Shown: positions 43,047 to 50,781 of the stretch, piece after piece | Layout: each line of letters begins with the position of its first letter | How positions within the stretch are numbered: the stretch's first letter is position 1 | Assembly (NCBI RefSeq): GCF_015278315.1 | Contig: NZ_JADIJE010000005.1 | Coordinates: forward strand, 1-64,000 | Length of the DNA stretch: 64,000 bases | Source of the DNA: Microbacterium ureisolvens | GTDB taxonomy: Bacteria; Actinomycetota; Actinomycetes; Actinomycetales; Microbacteriaceae | Direction of reading: 5' to 3' | The notes under the pieces: generated by a model | Database searches by the model: none | Seen by the model: only the letters and a program-made list of their open reading frames with translations | Told to the model about the DNA's origin: nothing | Program-made: the position numbers and the translations under genes

Positions 43047-43982
43047 TCAGCCCTTCACGGAGCCGATGAGGGCGCCCTTGACGAAGAAGCGCTGGACGAA
43101 CGGGTAGACCAGGAGCATGGGGAGCGTCGCGACGAAGATCACGGCCATGCGAACCGACTGGGCGGGCGGCACGATGTCGACGGCGGTCTCGTCGGCGTTC
43201 ATGCCGCTCGCGACGATCACGATCTGGCGCAGCAGCACCTGGATCGGCCACAGCTCGGACTTGTTGATGTACAGGATCGCGCTCTGATACGTGTTCCAGT
43301 AGTACACGGCGTAGAACAGGCCGATGGTCGCGATCGAGGCCATCGACAGCGGCAGGACGATCCGCCAGAACACACCGAGCTCGGAGCAGCCGTCGATCCG
43401 CGCGGCCTCCTCCAGGCTGTCGGGGATGCCCTGGAAGAAGCTCCGCATGATGATGAAGTTGAACGCGTTGATGGCGACCGGGATCGTCAGCGACCACAGC
43501 GTGTCCATCATGCCGAGGTTCTTCACCACGATGAACGTCGGGATCATGCCGCCCGAGAACAGGATCGTGAAGAGCACGAGGAAGTTGATGACGCGGCGGC
43601 CCTTGAGATGCCGCTTGGACAGCGCGTAGGCCATCAGCGTGGTGAGCACCAGGCTGATCAGCGTGCCGCCGATCGTGACCACCGCCGAGACGCCCAACGC
43701 GCGGAAGATGGTGGGCGTGGAGAAGATGTAGCGGTAGGCGTCGAGCGTGAACGTCTCCGGCCACAGGATGAACGGCCGCGTGGCGAGTTCGCCGGGCGTC
43801 GCGAGCGAGCTCGCGAGCACGTTCACGAACGGCAGCAGGCACAGCAGGGCGAACGCGGTCAGGATCAGCCCATTGACGATCACGAAGACGCGCCGCCCCG
43901 GCGTCATGCGCCGCCGCCGGCGGTCCTGCTGGCGGATCTTGATCGGGATCGTCGCGTCGTCAAGGCGAGGAGAGATGGTCAT
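43047..43982 (-). CDS. CUT1 sugar ABC transporter permease (YtcP/MalG-like)
   Basis: This 311-residue permease has six membrane segments and the EAA loop IPDSLEEAARIDGCSELGVFWRIVLPL (about residues 193-219). It starts at ATG 43982 (MTISPRLDD) after GGAG, overlapping the upstream membrane-protein gene by ATGA. It belongs with the lplB-type permease and lipoprotein encoded upstream; in Bacillus the YtcP/LplB/LipO and YesPQO sets import pectic oligosaccharides. The partner ATPase is not encoded in the window. Confidence 0.92.
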   Translation of the reverse strand: MTISPRLDDATIPIKIRQQDRRRRRMTPGRRVFVIVNGLILTAFALLCLLPFVNVLASSLATPGELATRPFILWPETFTLDAYRYIFSTPTIFRALGVSAVVTIGGTLISLVLTTLMAYALSKRHLKGRRVINFLVLFTILFSGGMIPTFIVVKNLGMMDTLWSLTIPVAINAFNFIIMRSFFQGIPDSLEEAARIDGCSELGVFWRIVLPLSMASIATIGLFYAVYYWNTYQSAILYINKSELWPIQVLLRQIVIVASGMNADETAVDIVPPAQSVRMAVIFVATLPMLLVYPFVQRFFVKGALIGSVKG

Positions 43983-44443
43983 GGCGTGCTCCGGGGTAAG
44001 GGCTTGCGGACTGCGAACAGCGCGGCTGCGACGAAGAAGAAGAAGGCGACCGGGTACAGCAGCAGCTGCGTCCCGACCAGGCAGGCGAGCCCCGCTCCGA
44101 CGAACCACCGGCCGGTCGAACGGCGGCGCGGGCGGTGATGTGCGAAGAAGAGGCCGACGGCCCACAGCAGGGCGACGAGCACCAGCGAGTACCCGAACCA
44201 CGCGGCGAGGGTGTTGAGGGCGACGTCGGCATCGGCATCCGAGATCTCCACGCCGTTGTCGCGCAGCGCCGGGACCACGCCCGTCCGCAGGGTCTCGTCG
44301 TCGCTGCGGGTGATGAGCAGCGCGAACCCGCCCTGCAGGACGGCGGCGCCCGCCAGTCCGATGCTCGCGATGGTCACCTCGGCGCGCCGGCGGAACGGCG
44401 CCTGCGCCTTCTGCATGCGCGGTGAACCGGTCATGAGCGTCAT
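43979..44443 (-). CDS. Small membrane protein of unknown function in the importer operon
   Basis: This 154-residue protein starts at ATG 44443 overlapping the GH28 stop (a second ATG nine bases on is possible) and ends overlapping the permease start, so it is firmly embedded in the operon. Hydrophobic segments lie at about residues 25-45, 80-100, 112-128 and 130-147, with a small acidic loop (VEISDADADVAL) between the first two. It loosely resembles DUF4064-type proteins; I cannot assign a function. It may help the transporter fold or pair. Confidence 0.75.
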   Translation of the reverse strand: MTLMTGSPRMQKAQAPFRRRAEVTIASIGLAGAAVLQGGFALLITRSDDETLRTGVVPALRDNGVEISDADADVALNTLAAWFGYSLVLVALLWAVGLFFAHHRPRRRSTGRWFVGAGLACLVGTQLLLYPVAFFFFVAAALFAVRKPLPRSTP

Positions 44444-45732
44444 GCCGGCAGTCCGCCCTGCACGAGGACGTCCGCCGTCTCGTCGGCCACCAGGTCGGGT
44501 CCGACGGCGCCGGCGACGCGGAGGCCGGCGACCCGCATGCCGGTGACGAACTGAGCGTGCACGCCTTCTGCCGCCATCGCCGGCACGCCGTCGGCCATGG
44601 CCGGCACGACGGGAACGGCGCCGGGCGCGAACGACACGACGACATCGTCGAGGGTGAGGTCTTCCAGCGGCGCCTCGGGTAGGCCCGAGACCCACGCCGC
44701 GCACGATTGCACGTTGGTCGCGGTGATGTGCGAGAGATGGATGCCGCGGAATCGAGGTGTTCCGGGTCCCACGGGATGCGGCGCCCGGTCCGAGACGATA
44801 GGCAGCTTCCCCTCCGGGCCGCAGAAGTAGAACGGGTTGATCACGAGCGGGCACATCACGCCGTCCATCACGATGTTGCTCACGCGGACGTCGGCGACGG
44901 TGCCGCCGCGGCCGCGCCGCGACTTGATCCGGATGCCGCGGTCGGTGCCCTGGAACACGCAGTTCGAGATGACGACGCCGCGCACCCCGCCGCTCATCTC
45001 GCTGCCGATCACGACGCCGCCGTGGCCGTGGACCATCGTGCAGTTCGTGATCGCGATGTTCTCGCACGCGACCCGGTCGAGCGAGAGCTCGCTACCCGCC
45101 TTGATCGCGATGCAGTCGTCGCCCACGTCGATGTGGCAGTCGCTGATGCGGACGTTGCGGCACGACTCGGGGTTGATCCCGTCGGTGTTCGGCGAGTCGG
45201 GCGGGTTCACGATCCGGACGCCGGTGATCCGCACGTCCTCGCAGAGCAGTGGGTGCACGGTCCATGCGGGCGAGTCCCGGAGCGTGACGCCCGAGATCTC
45301 GACTCCCGTGCACCCGTGCAGTCCGATCAGCGTCGGGCGGGGGAAGGAGAGGGCGTCACGACGCATCGCGTCCCACCACCAGGCGCCTCCGCCCTCGATG
45401 CGGCCACGCCCGGTGATCGCCACGTCGGTCTCGCCCCGCGCGTAGATGCAGGGGGAGTGGATGGTCGTCGCCGCGCCCTCCCACCGCGCGCCGATCGGGG
45501 GATAGAGGGCGGGGTCGGCGACGAACCGCAGCACCGCCCCCGCCTCCAGATGGAGCTCCACGCGGGAGCGCAGGCGCAGAGCACCGGTCTCGTGCACGCC
45601 CGGGGCGATCGTCACACGACCGCCCCCGGCGTCCGCGGCATCGTCGATGGCGGCCTGGAGCGCCGCCGTCGCGTGCTGCACGCGGCGGGCACCGTTCAGC
45701 GTCCTCATGCTCTGCACCTGCGTCCCCGTCAT
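44440..45732 (-). CDS. Glycoside hydrolase family 28 (polygalacturonase-like)
   Basis: This 430-residue right-handed beta-helix has all GH28 catalytic blocks: NTDGINP (about residue 181), GDDCIAIKAG (about 205, the paired Asp), GHGGVVIGSEMSGG (about 235) and RIKSRRGRGG (about 267). GH28 enzymes cut galacturonosyl linkages in pectin or rhamnogalacturonan by inversion. The lack of a signal peptide and the many basic residues point to an intracellular exo-acting enzyme on short imported fragments. It is the strongest hint that the cluster is for a uronide-containing oligosaccharide. Confidence 0.93.
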   Translation of the reverse strand: MTGTQVQSMRTLNGARRVQHATAALQAAIDDAADAGGGRVTIAPGVHETGALRLRSRVELHLEAGAVLRFVADPALYPPIGARWEGAATTIHSPCIYARGETDVAITGRGRIEGGGAWWWDAMRRDALSFPRPTLIGLHGCTGVEISGVTLRDSPAWTVHPLLCEDVRITGVRIVNPPDSPNTDGINPESCRNVRISDCHIDVGDDCIAIKAGSELSLDRVACENIAITNCTMVHGHGGVVIGSEMSGGVRGVVISNCVFQGTDRGIRIKSRRGRGGTVADVRVSNIVMDGVMCPLVINPFYFCGPEGKLPIVSDRAPHPVGPGTPRFRGIHLSHITATNVQSCAAWVSGLPEAPLEDLTLDDVVVSFAPGAVPVVPAMADGVPAMAAEGVHAQFVTGMRVAGLRVAGAVGPDLVADETADVLVQGGLPA

Positions 45733-45733
45733 G

Positions 45734-47257
45734 TCACTCGTTCTCGGCGTACGAGGCGGTGAACTCCTCGATGATGGTGTCCAGGCCCTGGCCGCTCAGC
45801 TTGTCGATCGCGTCCTCGTAGCCGTCCATGTCGAGCTGGCCGACCATGTACTTGTTGTACGCGTCGTTGGCGCCCTTCAGGATCGTCGTCCAGCTGCGGT
45901 CGTACTCGTCGGACGACAGCGGCAGCGCGATGTTGATCACCGCGAACTCGGTGTTCTCGGCCATCTTCTCGTTGCCCTCGTCGACGTACGGCGTCGTGCT
46001 CTTGAAGGTCACGACGTTGTCGGACGGGCGTGACGACGAGTACGGCTGCACCTCCTGCTCCCACTTCGTCTGGTCGGTGATCGTCAGGACGTCGTCGGCG
46101 TCGACCGTGTAGTGCTCGCCCTCGATGCCGTTGGTCATCGCGATGAAGGGCTCTTCGTCCAGCAGCTTGTCGATGAACGCGAGGATGGAGGTCAGCTCCG
46201 CCTCGTCCTCGACCTTCGTCTTCGACATCGCGAACCAGCCGCCGAAGCCGCCGTTGGTGTCGGACAGGATGCGGCGCGGCACGTCCTCGAAGGTGATGTC
46301 GTTGACCAGTGCCCACGCCATCGGGGTGTCGGGGTTGGCGCTCTTGGCGAGGTTCATGTAGTTGCGCGCCTCGAACAGGCCGGTCACCACGATGCCGCCC
46401 TTGCCCTGCGCGATGGCGTCCTGCTGGTTCGACTTCTGCATCGTCACGAACTCACCGTTCACTGCGCCCTGCTCGTAGAGGTCGCGGTACCACTCCATCG
46501 CGTCCTTGAAGGCGTCCGTCTGGAAGGACGGGACCACTTCGTCATCGTCGTTGAGCTCGAACACGTTGCCGGCCCCGAAGTATCCCGACAGCGACTTGAA
46601 GCCGACCTGGAAGCTCTCGGCGCGGTCGATGAACCCGGTGGTGTCGTTCACGCCGTTGCCGTCGGGGTCGTCGTTCGTGAAGGCGAGGGCGACCTCGGAC
46701 AGCTCCTCGATGGTGTGCGGCACCTCGAGCCCGAGGTTGTCGAGCCAGTCCTGGCGCACGAGGACGCCGTACCGGGCCACCGGCTTCTGGATCGGGACGC
46801 CGTACAGCTTGCCGTCGACGCGCGCCGAGGCGATGGTCTGCTCGTTGATCTCCGCGAGGTTGGGGTAGTCCTCGAGGTACTGCTCGACGTCCCAGAACTG
46901 TCCGGACTTCATGGCCTGGCGAACAGCGGTGTTGGCCGGGTTGTTCAGGAGCGTGATGTCGGCCAGCGAGTCCGACGCGAGCGCGGCGCTCATCTTGTCG
47001 TCGGAGGAGGCGGCCGGCACCCACTGGAACTCCACATCGGTGCCGGTGTACTCCTCGATCGCCGTCTGGACCGGACCACCGGCCTCAGGCGTCGTCGGCG
47101 TGTGGAGCACGGTCATCCAGGTGATGCTCTCCGGCGTCTCGCTGCTGCTGTTGCTGCCGCTGTCGGCCGTCTCGCCCGAACCGCCGCATCCGGTCAGCGC
47201 AAGCGATACGACGGCTGCGGAAGCGACGGCGATCCCGAGCCTGGTGTGGTGCCTCAT
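45734..47257 (-). CDS. Sugar ABC transporter substrate-binding lipoprotein (LipO/YtcQ-like)
   Basis: This 507-residue lipoprotein starts at ATG 47257 (MRHHTRLGIAVASAAV) after AGAGGA. The signal peptide ends in the lipobox LALTGC (Cys about residue 24). The length and the motifs DGKLYGVPIQKPVARYGVLVRQDWLDNLGLEVP and GFGGWFAMSK fit the large LipO/YtcQ/YesO binding proteins for oligosaccharides. Its ATG overlaps the YesL stop. It is the only protein of the cluster that carries an export signal. Confidence 0.93.
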   Translation of the reverse strand: MRHHTRLGIAVASAAVVSLALTGCGGSGETADSGSNSSSETPESITWMTVLHTPTTPEAGGPVQTAIEEYTGTDVEFQWVPAASSDDKMSAALASDSLADITLLNNPANTAVRQAMKSGQFWDVEQYLEDYPNLAEINEQTIASARVDGKLYGVPIQKPVARYGVLVRQDWLDNLGLEVPHTIEELSEVALAFTNDDPDGNGVNDTTGFIDRAESFQVGFKSLSGYFGAGNVFELNDDDEVVPSFQTDAFKDAMEWYRDLYEQGAVNGEFVTMQKSNQQDAIAQGKGGIVVTGLFEARNYMNLAKSANPDTPMAWALVNDITFEDVPRRILSDTNGGFGGWFAMSKTKVEDEAELTSILAFIDKLLDEEPFIAMTNGIEGEHYTVDADDVLTITDQTKWEQEVQPYSSSRPSDNVVTFKSTTPYVDEGNEKMAENTEFAVINIALPLSSDEYDRSWTTILKGANDAYNKYMVGQLDMDGYEDAIDKLSGQGLDTIIEEFTASYAENE

Positions 47258-47982
47258 TGTGATGTTCCTCTCGCAAGGTGGACGTGGACGCGCGAGGTCT
47301 CGCGTGCCCTGGGGGATGAGGTAGAGGTGGCCGAGGTCGGCGCGGTCGCGGCATCCGCTGATCCGCCCTCCGCGTTCGCGGCTTCCGCGGCCAGCTGGTC
47401 GAAGATGATCCGGGTGACGAATCCGACGGCCGTCGCAGGTATGCCGGCGCCGAACAGGACGAGCAGCGGCGCGGCGAACGCGGCGAGCAGCCAGACGACG
47501 GCGGCGACGGCGGCGCCGGCGACGATCGTCCAGTGCAGTGACCCGAAGCCGATGAGCGTCGCTGCGGCGATGCGCCGGTGGATGCCGCGCACGTCGGTCG
47601 CGGCCATCACGGGGAACACGTACGCGGCGATGATCGCGATGACCACGAGCGCGAGCACGTTGGCGAACTGCAGGATCCAGCTGGACGCGGCGAAGATGTT
47701 CGTGATGACGACGGCACCGGCTGCGAGGAGGATCCAGCCGATCGCCGCGGCCTGCCAGTACTGCGCACGCAGGTGGGCGATGAACGTCCGGGTCACCGGC
47801 GGGGTCTCGCCGAAGCGGAACCAGCGGTCGATGTAGGCGGCGACCGCGTAGGACGCGGGGCCGATGCCGAAGATCACGAGGCCGAGCGCGGTCGCGGCGA
47901 TCCACAGCAGGTTCAGGTAGGCGACGCGGTAGACGCCCCGCAGGAACATGCTGATGCGGACGAAGCCCTCGAAGGAGAACAT
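47254..47982 (-). CDS. YesL-family (DUF624) membrane protein
   Basis: This 242-residue protein opens with MFSFEGFVRISMFLRGVYRVAYLNLLWI, the DUF624 pattern, and has about five membrane segments. YesL-type proteins are found almost only beside CUT1 permeases of the LplB/YtcP class, where they are thought to assist uptake; the mechanism is unknown. The final 50 or so residues are a hydrophilic Ala/Ser/Thr tail not typical of the family. It overlaps the permease upstream by one base and the lipoprotein gene downstream by four. Confidence 0.9.
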   Translation of the reverse strand: MFSFEGFVRISMFLRGVYRVAYLNLLWIAATALGLVIFGIGPASYAVAAYIDRWFRFGETPPVTRTFIAHLRAQYWQAAAIGWILLAAGAVVITNIFAASSWILQFANVLALVVIAIIAAYVFPVMAATDVRGIHRRIAAATLIGFGSLHWTIVAGAAVAAVVWLLAAFAAPLLVLFGAGIPATAVGFVTRIIFDQLAAEAANAEGGSADAATAPTSATSTSSPRARETSRVHVHLARGTSQ

Positions 47983-48956
47983 CAGAACACCCCCTCCTCA
48001 CCGAACTTCTTGGCGAGGCGGTTGGCGGCGATGACGAGGATCAGCCCGACGAGACCCTTGAACAGGCCGACGGCGGTGGCGTAGCTGAGCTGCCCGTTCT
48101 GGATGCCGGCGGTGTACACGTACGTGTCGAAGATCTCGCCGACCTCGCGGTTGAGCGAGTTGAGCACCAGGAACATGTGCTCGAAGCCGAGCTCGAGGAA
48201 GTCGCCGATCGCGAGGATGAACATCACGATGATGGTCGGCCGGATGGCGGGCAGCGTGATGTGCCAGCTCTGCCGCCAGCGACCCGCGCCGTCGATCTCA
48301 GCCGCCTCGTACAGCTGCATGTCGACGGCCGTCATCGCCGCGAGGTAGATGATCGTGCCCCACCCGGCTCCCTTCCAGATCTCCTGGAAGACGTAGAGCG
48401 GGCGCAGCCAGGCCGGGTCGGTGAGGAACGGAATCGGCTCGAGACCCCACGAGACGAGGAGGTTGTTGATGCCGCCGCCGTCCGTGGTCAGCAGGACGTA
48501 GAAGAGCGACACCACGATCACCCACGACATGAAGTGGGGCAGGTAGATGACGGTCTGGATGCTGCGCTGGAAGAACTTGAGCCGCAGCTCGTTCAGCATC
48601 AGGGCGAGGATGATCGGCACCGGGAACGAGAAGACGAGCAGCAGCAGCGAGAGGACGATGGTGTTCGTCATCAGCATCGGGAACGCGTCCTGCGTGAAGA
48701 AGCGGACGAAGTGCTCGAAGCCCACCCACGGACTGCCGAAGATGCCGAGGAACGCCGAGTAGTCCTGGAAGGCGATCACCAGTCCGCCCATCGGGACGTA
48801 CTTGAAGATCAGGAAGTACACGATCCCCGGCAGGGCCATCAGGTAGAGCGCGCGGTGCCGCCAGATCTGCTGCCGCAGCGTCCGCTTCCGCTCCCGAGGG
48901 GGCAGCGGCTCGACCGCCTTCGCCTCCATCTGAGGGGGTGCCTCGACCGCGGTCAT
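47982..48956 (-). CDS. CUT1 sugar ABC transporter permease (LplB-like)
   Basis: This 324-residue permease is the first gene of the leftward importer operon. It has six membrane segments, the YLPHFMSWVIVVSLFY block of LplB-type permeases and the EAA loop MQLYEAAEIDGAGRWRQSWHITLPA (about residues 222-246). A Lys/Arg-rich N-terminus precedes the first helix. The promoter and LacI operators lie about 100 bases upstream. Confidence 0.93.
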   Translation of the reverse strand: MTAVEAPPQMEAKAVEPLPPRERKRTLRQQIWRHRALYLMALPGIVYFLIFKYVPMGGLVIAFQDYSAFLGIFGSPWVGFEHFVRFFTQDAFPMLMTNTIVLSLLLLVFSFPVPIILALMLNELRLKFFQRSIQTVIYLPHFMSWVIVVSLFYVLLTTDGGGINNLLVSWGLEPIPFLTDPAWLRPLYVFQEIWKGAGWGTIIYLAAMTAVDMQLYEAAEIDGAGRWRQSWHITLPAIRPTIIVMFILAIGDFLELGFEHMFLVLNSLNREVGEIFDTYVYTAGIQNGQLSYATAVGLFKGLVGLILVIAANRLAKKFGEEGVF

Positions 48957-49293
48957 GCGTGCGTCCGCATCTTCGCGAGAACCATGCGCATCGGTGTTTC
49001 ACTTCCTGTGCTCGTCGTCGAGTTCGGGGTGGGCCACCGGAAAACGTTTCACCGGGAACCGGTTTCTGACCTTAGCACGGCACTTCTGGGACGACAACCG
49101 CACATTCCCGATCAACTCGATTGCCGCGTGATTCCGCGGCGCCGGCCTCGGCCGCGGCGACGATCCGCTGGTCGAGCGAGCCGGAACCTCGCCCGAGGAG
49201 CGCGCGGGGCCGCACCGGGGGATCGGGTAATGTTGGGGTGACCGGAGCGGCCGCCACGGCGGCCGTTTCTCGTATCCGAAGGACGGTGGTGCG
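48957..49293. promoter_or_regulatory. LacI-controlled promoter 3 and intergenic region
   Basis: For the leftward operon, TTGTCG (49092-49097) and TAAGGT (49069-49074), both read on the minus strand, are 17 bases apart. Operators GGGAACCGGTTTCT (49054-49067) and a variant with core AAACGTTT (49042-49049) lie just past the start, and the untranslated leader is about 105 bases. The remainder towards 49293 holds a -10-like TAATGT (49226-49231, plus strand) and a CGGCCGCC/GGCGGCCG hairpin around 49248-49265, possibly serving the gene at 49294. Nothing else is seen. Confidence 0.75.
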
Positions 49294-49689
49294 GTGCCCC
49301 AGGCGATCGACGCCCTCGCCGAGATCTTCTCGTGGGTCGGGTTCGGCCTGGGTGCGCTGCTGGCCGGCGTCGCCCTCGTGATGTACCTGCTCGACGGCAC
49401 CTGGGTGCCGGTGCGTGCGGTCGTCGAGGAGACCCCCGACGGCAGGCTGGTCCGCTGGTTCGATGAAGATGGCGGCGTCGGTGAAGCCCGCCTCTCCCAC
49501 GAGCAGCAGCACCACATCGGCGGCGCCGACATGGCGGATATCTTCGTCCGTCGCGGATCCCTGAATCGGATGCGGCTGACGCAGGGCTCACCGGCCGTCC
49601 GGGCTGTCGCGTGGCTCGCCGTCGGGCTGCTGGCACTGGGCGCGGTCGCACTCGTGACTTCGCTCGTGCTGCTGTTCGCGCGCGGCTGA
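49294..49689 (+). CDS. Hypothetical two-helix membrane protein
   Basis: This 131-residue protein starts at GTG 49294, with GAAGGA (49278-49283) as a somewhat distant ribosome site. Membrane helices occur at about residues 13-35 and 103-127. Between them is a soluble loop (VPVRAVVEETPDGRLVRWFDEDGG) that looks like a small beta domain. I do not recognise a function. It is convergent with the DMT exporter gene. Confidence 0.65.
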   Translation: MPQAIDALAEIFSWVGFGLGALLAGVALVMYLLDGTWVPVRAVVEETPDGRLVRWFDEDGGVGEARLSHEQQHHIGGADMADIFVRRGSLNRMRLTQGSPAVRAVAWLAVGLLALGAVALVTSLVLLFARG

Positions 49690-49756
49690 AGGGCCTGAGT
49701 CGCTGCGGTTCCTCAACCCGCTGAGGATGCTCTGCCGCTGTGGTCTCTGCGGCCGT

Positions 49757-50707
49757 TCACGCGGCGGCGAGCATCCCACCCGCTGCGAGGGCGAGCGCCA
49801 GACCGATCCACTGGACAGCAGCGACGCGCTCCCGGAGCACGACCGCGGCGAGCAGGATGGTGCCGGCGGGGTAGAGGGCGGTGAGCGCCGAGACGACAGC
49901 GAGCTCGCCGATCCGCAGCGCCAGCAGCATCAGGGCGTTGGCTGCGGCGTCCGCGACGCCGCACGCGATGGCGAGCCACCACGCCCGTCGGAGTGACACC
50001 GGTATCCCGTTCATGCCGACGTGTTCGAGGTCCGCCCGGCCGCTCGGTGTCGCACCCAGCGCCGGTGCCGCACTCTCGAGCGCGGAGCGCGCGGGAGCTC
50101 CCCGGCGCACGGCGGTGACAGCGAGCACGGCCACGATGCCCGCCGTCACGACCGTGCTCGTCGCCCGGCTGGCGATGAGCGGCACGAGGCCGCTGTCGCC
50201 GGAGGTCTGGTCGACGATGATCAGGAACGCGCCGATCGCGAGACCCGCGCCGACCGCCATCGCGAGCGCCCGGGCGCTGGGCCGAACGACCTTCTCGCCC
50301 GGTACGAAGCCGACGAGCACCACGGCGACGAGGGCGACCGCGAGGCCCGCATAGCCGATCGGCTCGAGTGCGTCGCCTTTCACGAGCAGTCCCCACAGCA
50401 TCGGTGCGACAGCGGAGACGACCGCTGTCAGGGGCGACAGGATGCTCATCGGACCGAGTGCGAGGCACGCATACAGGAGTGCGATTGCGACGACGCCGAC
50501 GACGCCGGCCAGAGCTCCCCAGGCCAGGTCGAGACCCGTCCAGGAGCCGCCGATGACCGGCTGCGCCAGCACGAGGGCGACGAGTCCCGAGAGCGCGGCG
50601 ACGGCGGTCACGAAGATCGACCGCAGCCGGCGGGCGGCGAGGCCACCCAGGAAGTCCGCCGACCCGTAGACGAGTGCGCCGATGAGGGCGAGTGCAGCGG
50701 ACATCAT
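49757..50707 (-). CDS. EamA/DMT-family exporter
   Basis: This 316-residue transporter has ten hydrophobic segments in two EamA repeats, distinct from the protein at 1335. I start it at ATG 50707 (MMSAALALIGALVYG): TAAGCT (50715-50720, minus strand) is seven bases away, while the longer frame begins with TTG inside that promoter. A hydrophilic cytoplasmic loop with Arg and Ala (about residues 200-230) splits the halves. The substrate is unknown. Confidence 0.82.
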   Translation of the reverse strand: MMSAALALIGALVYGSADFLGGLAARRLRSIFVTAVAALSGLVALVLAQPVIGGSWTGLDLAWGALAGVVGVVAIALLYACLALGPMSILSPLTAVVSAVAPMLWGLLVKGDALEPIGYAGLAVALVAVVLVGFVPGEKVVRPSARALAMAVGAGLAIGAFLIIVDQTSGDSGLVPLIASRATSTVVTAGIVAVLAVTAVRRGAPARSALESAAPALGATPSGRADLEHVGMNGIPVSLRRAWWLAIACGVADAAANALMLLALRIGELAVVSALTALYPAGTILLAAVVLRERVAAVQWIGLALALAAGGMLAAA

Positions 50708-50760
50708 CGCCACCAGCTTAGGCAGTGTCAAGTGGGCATCGCGGAGTCGTCGATGCCCTG

Positions 50761-50781
50761 ATCGCTAGATAAACTAGCGAT
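50761..50781 (+). promoter_or_regulatory. Perfect palindromic operator at the MMPL gene start
   Basis: ATCGCTAG (50761-50768) and CTAGCGAT (50774-50781) are perfect inverted repeats around ATAAA, ending one base before the ATG at 50782. TAAACT (50770-50775) within it is a -10 six bases from the ATG. A regulator bound here would block transcription directly. The symmetry fits a MarR- or TetR-type dimer, but no such gene is adjacent. Confidence 0.75.

Noticed and set aside
34332..48956. Recent horizontal transfer of the sugar cluster from composition
   Set aside because: GC content and codon preference look like the flanking housekeeping genes by eye; no mobility genes.
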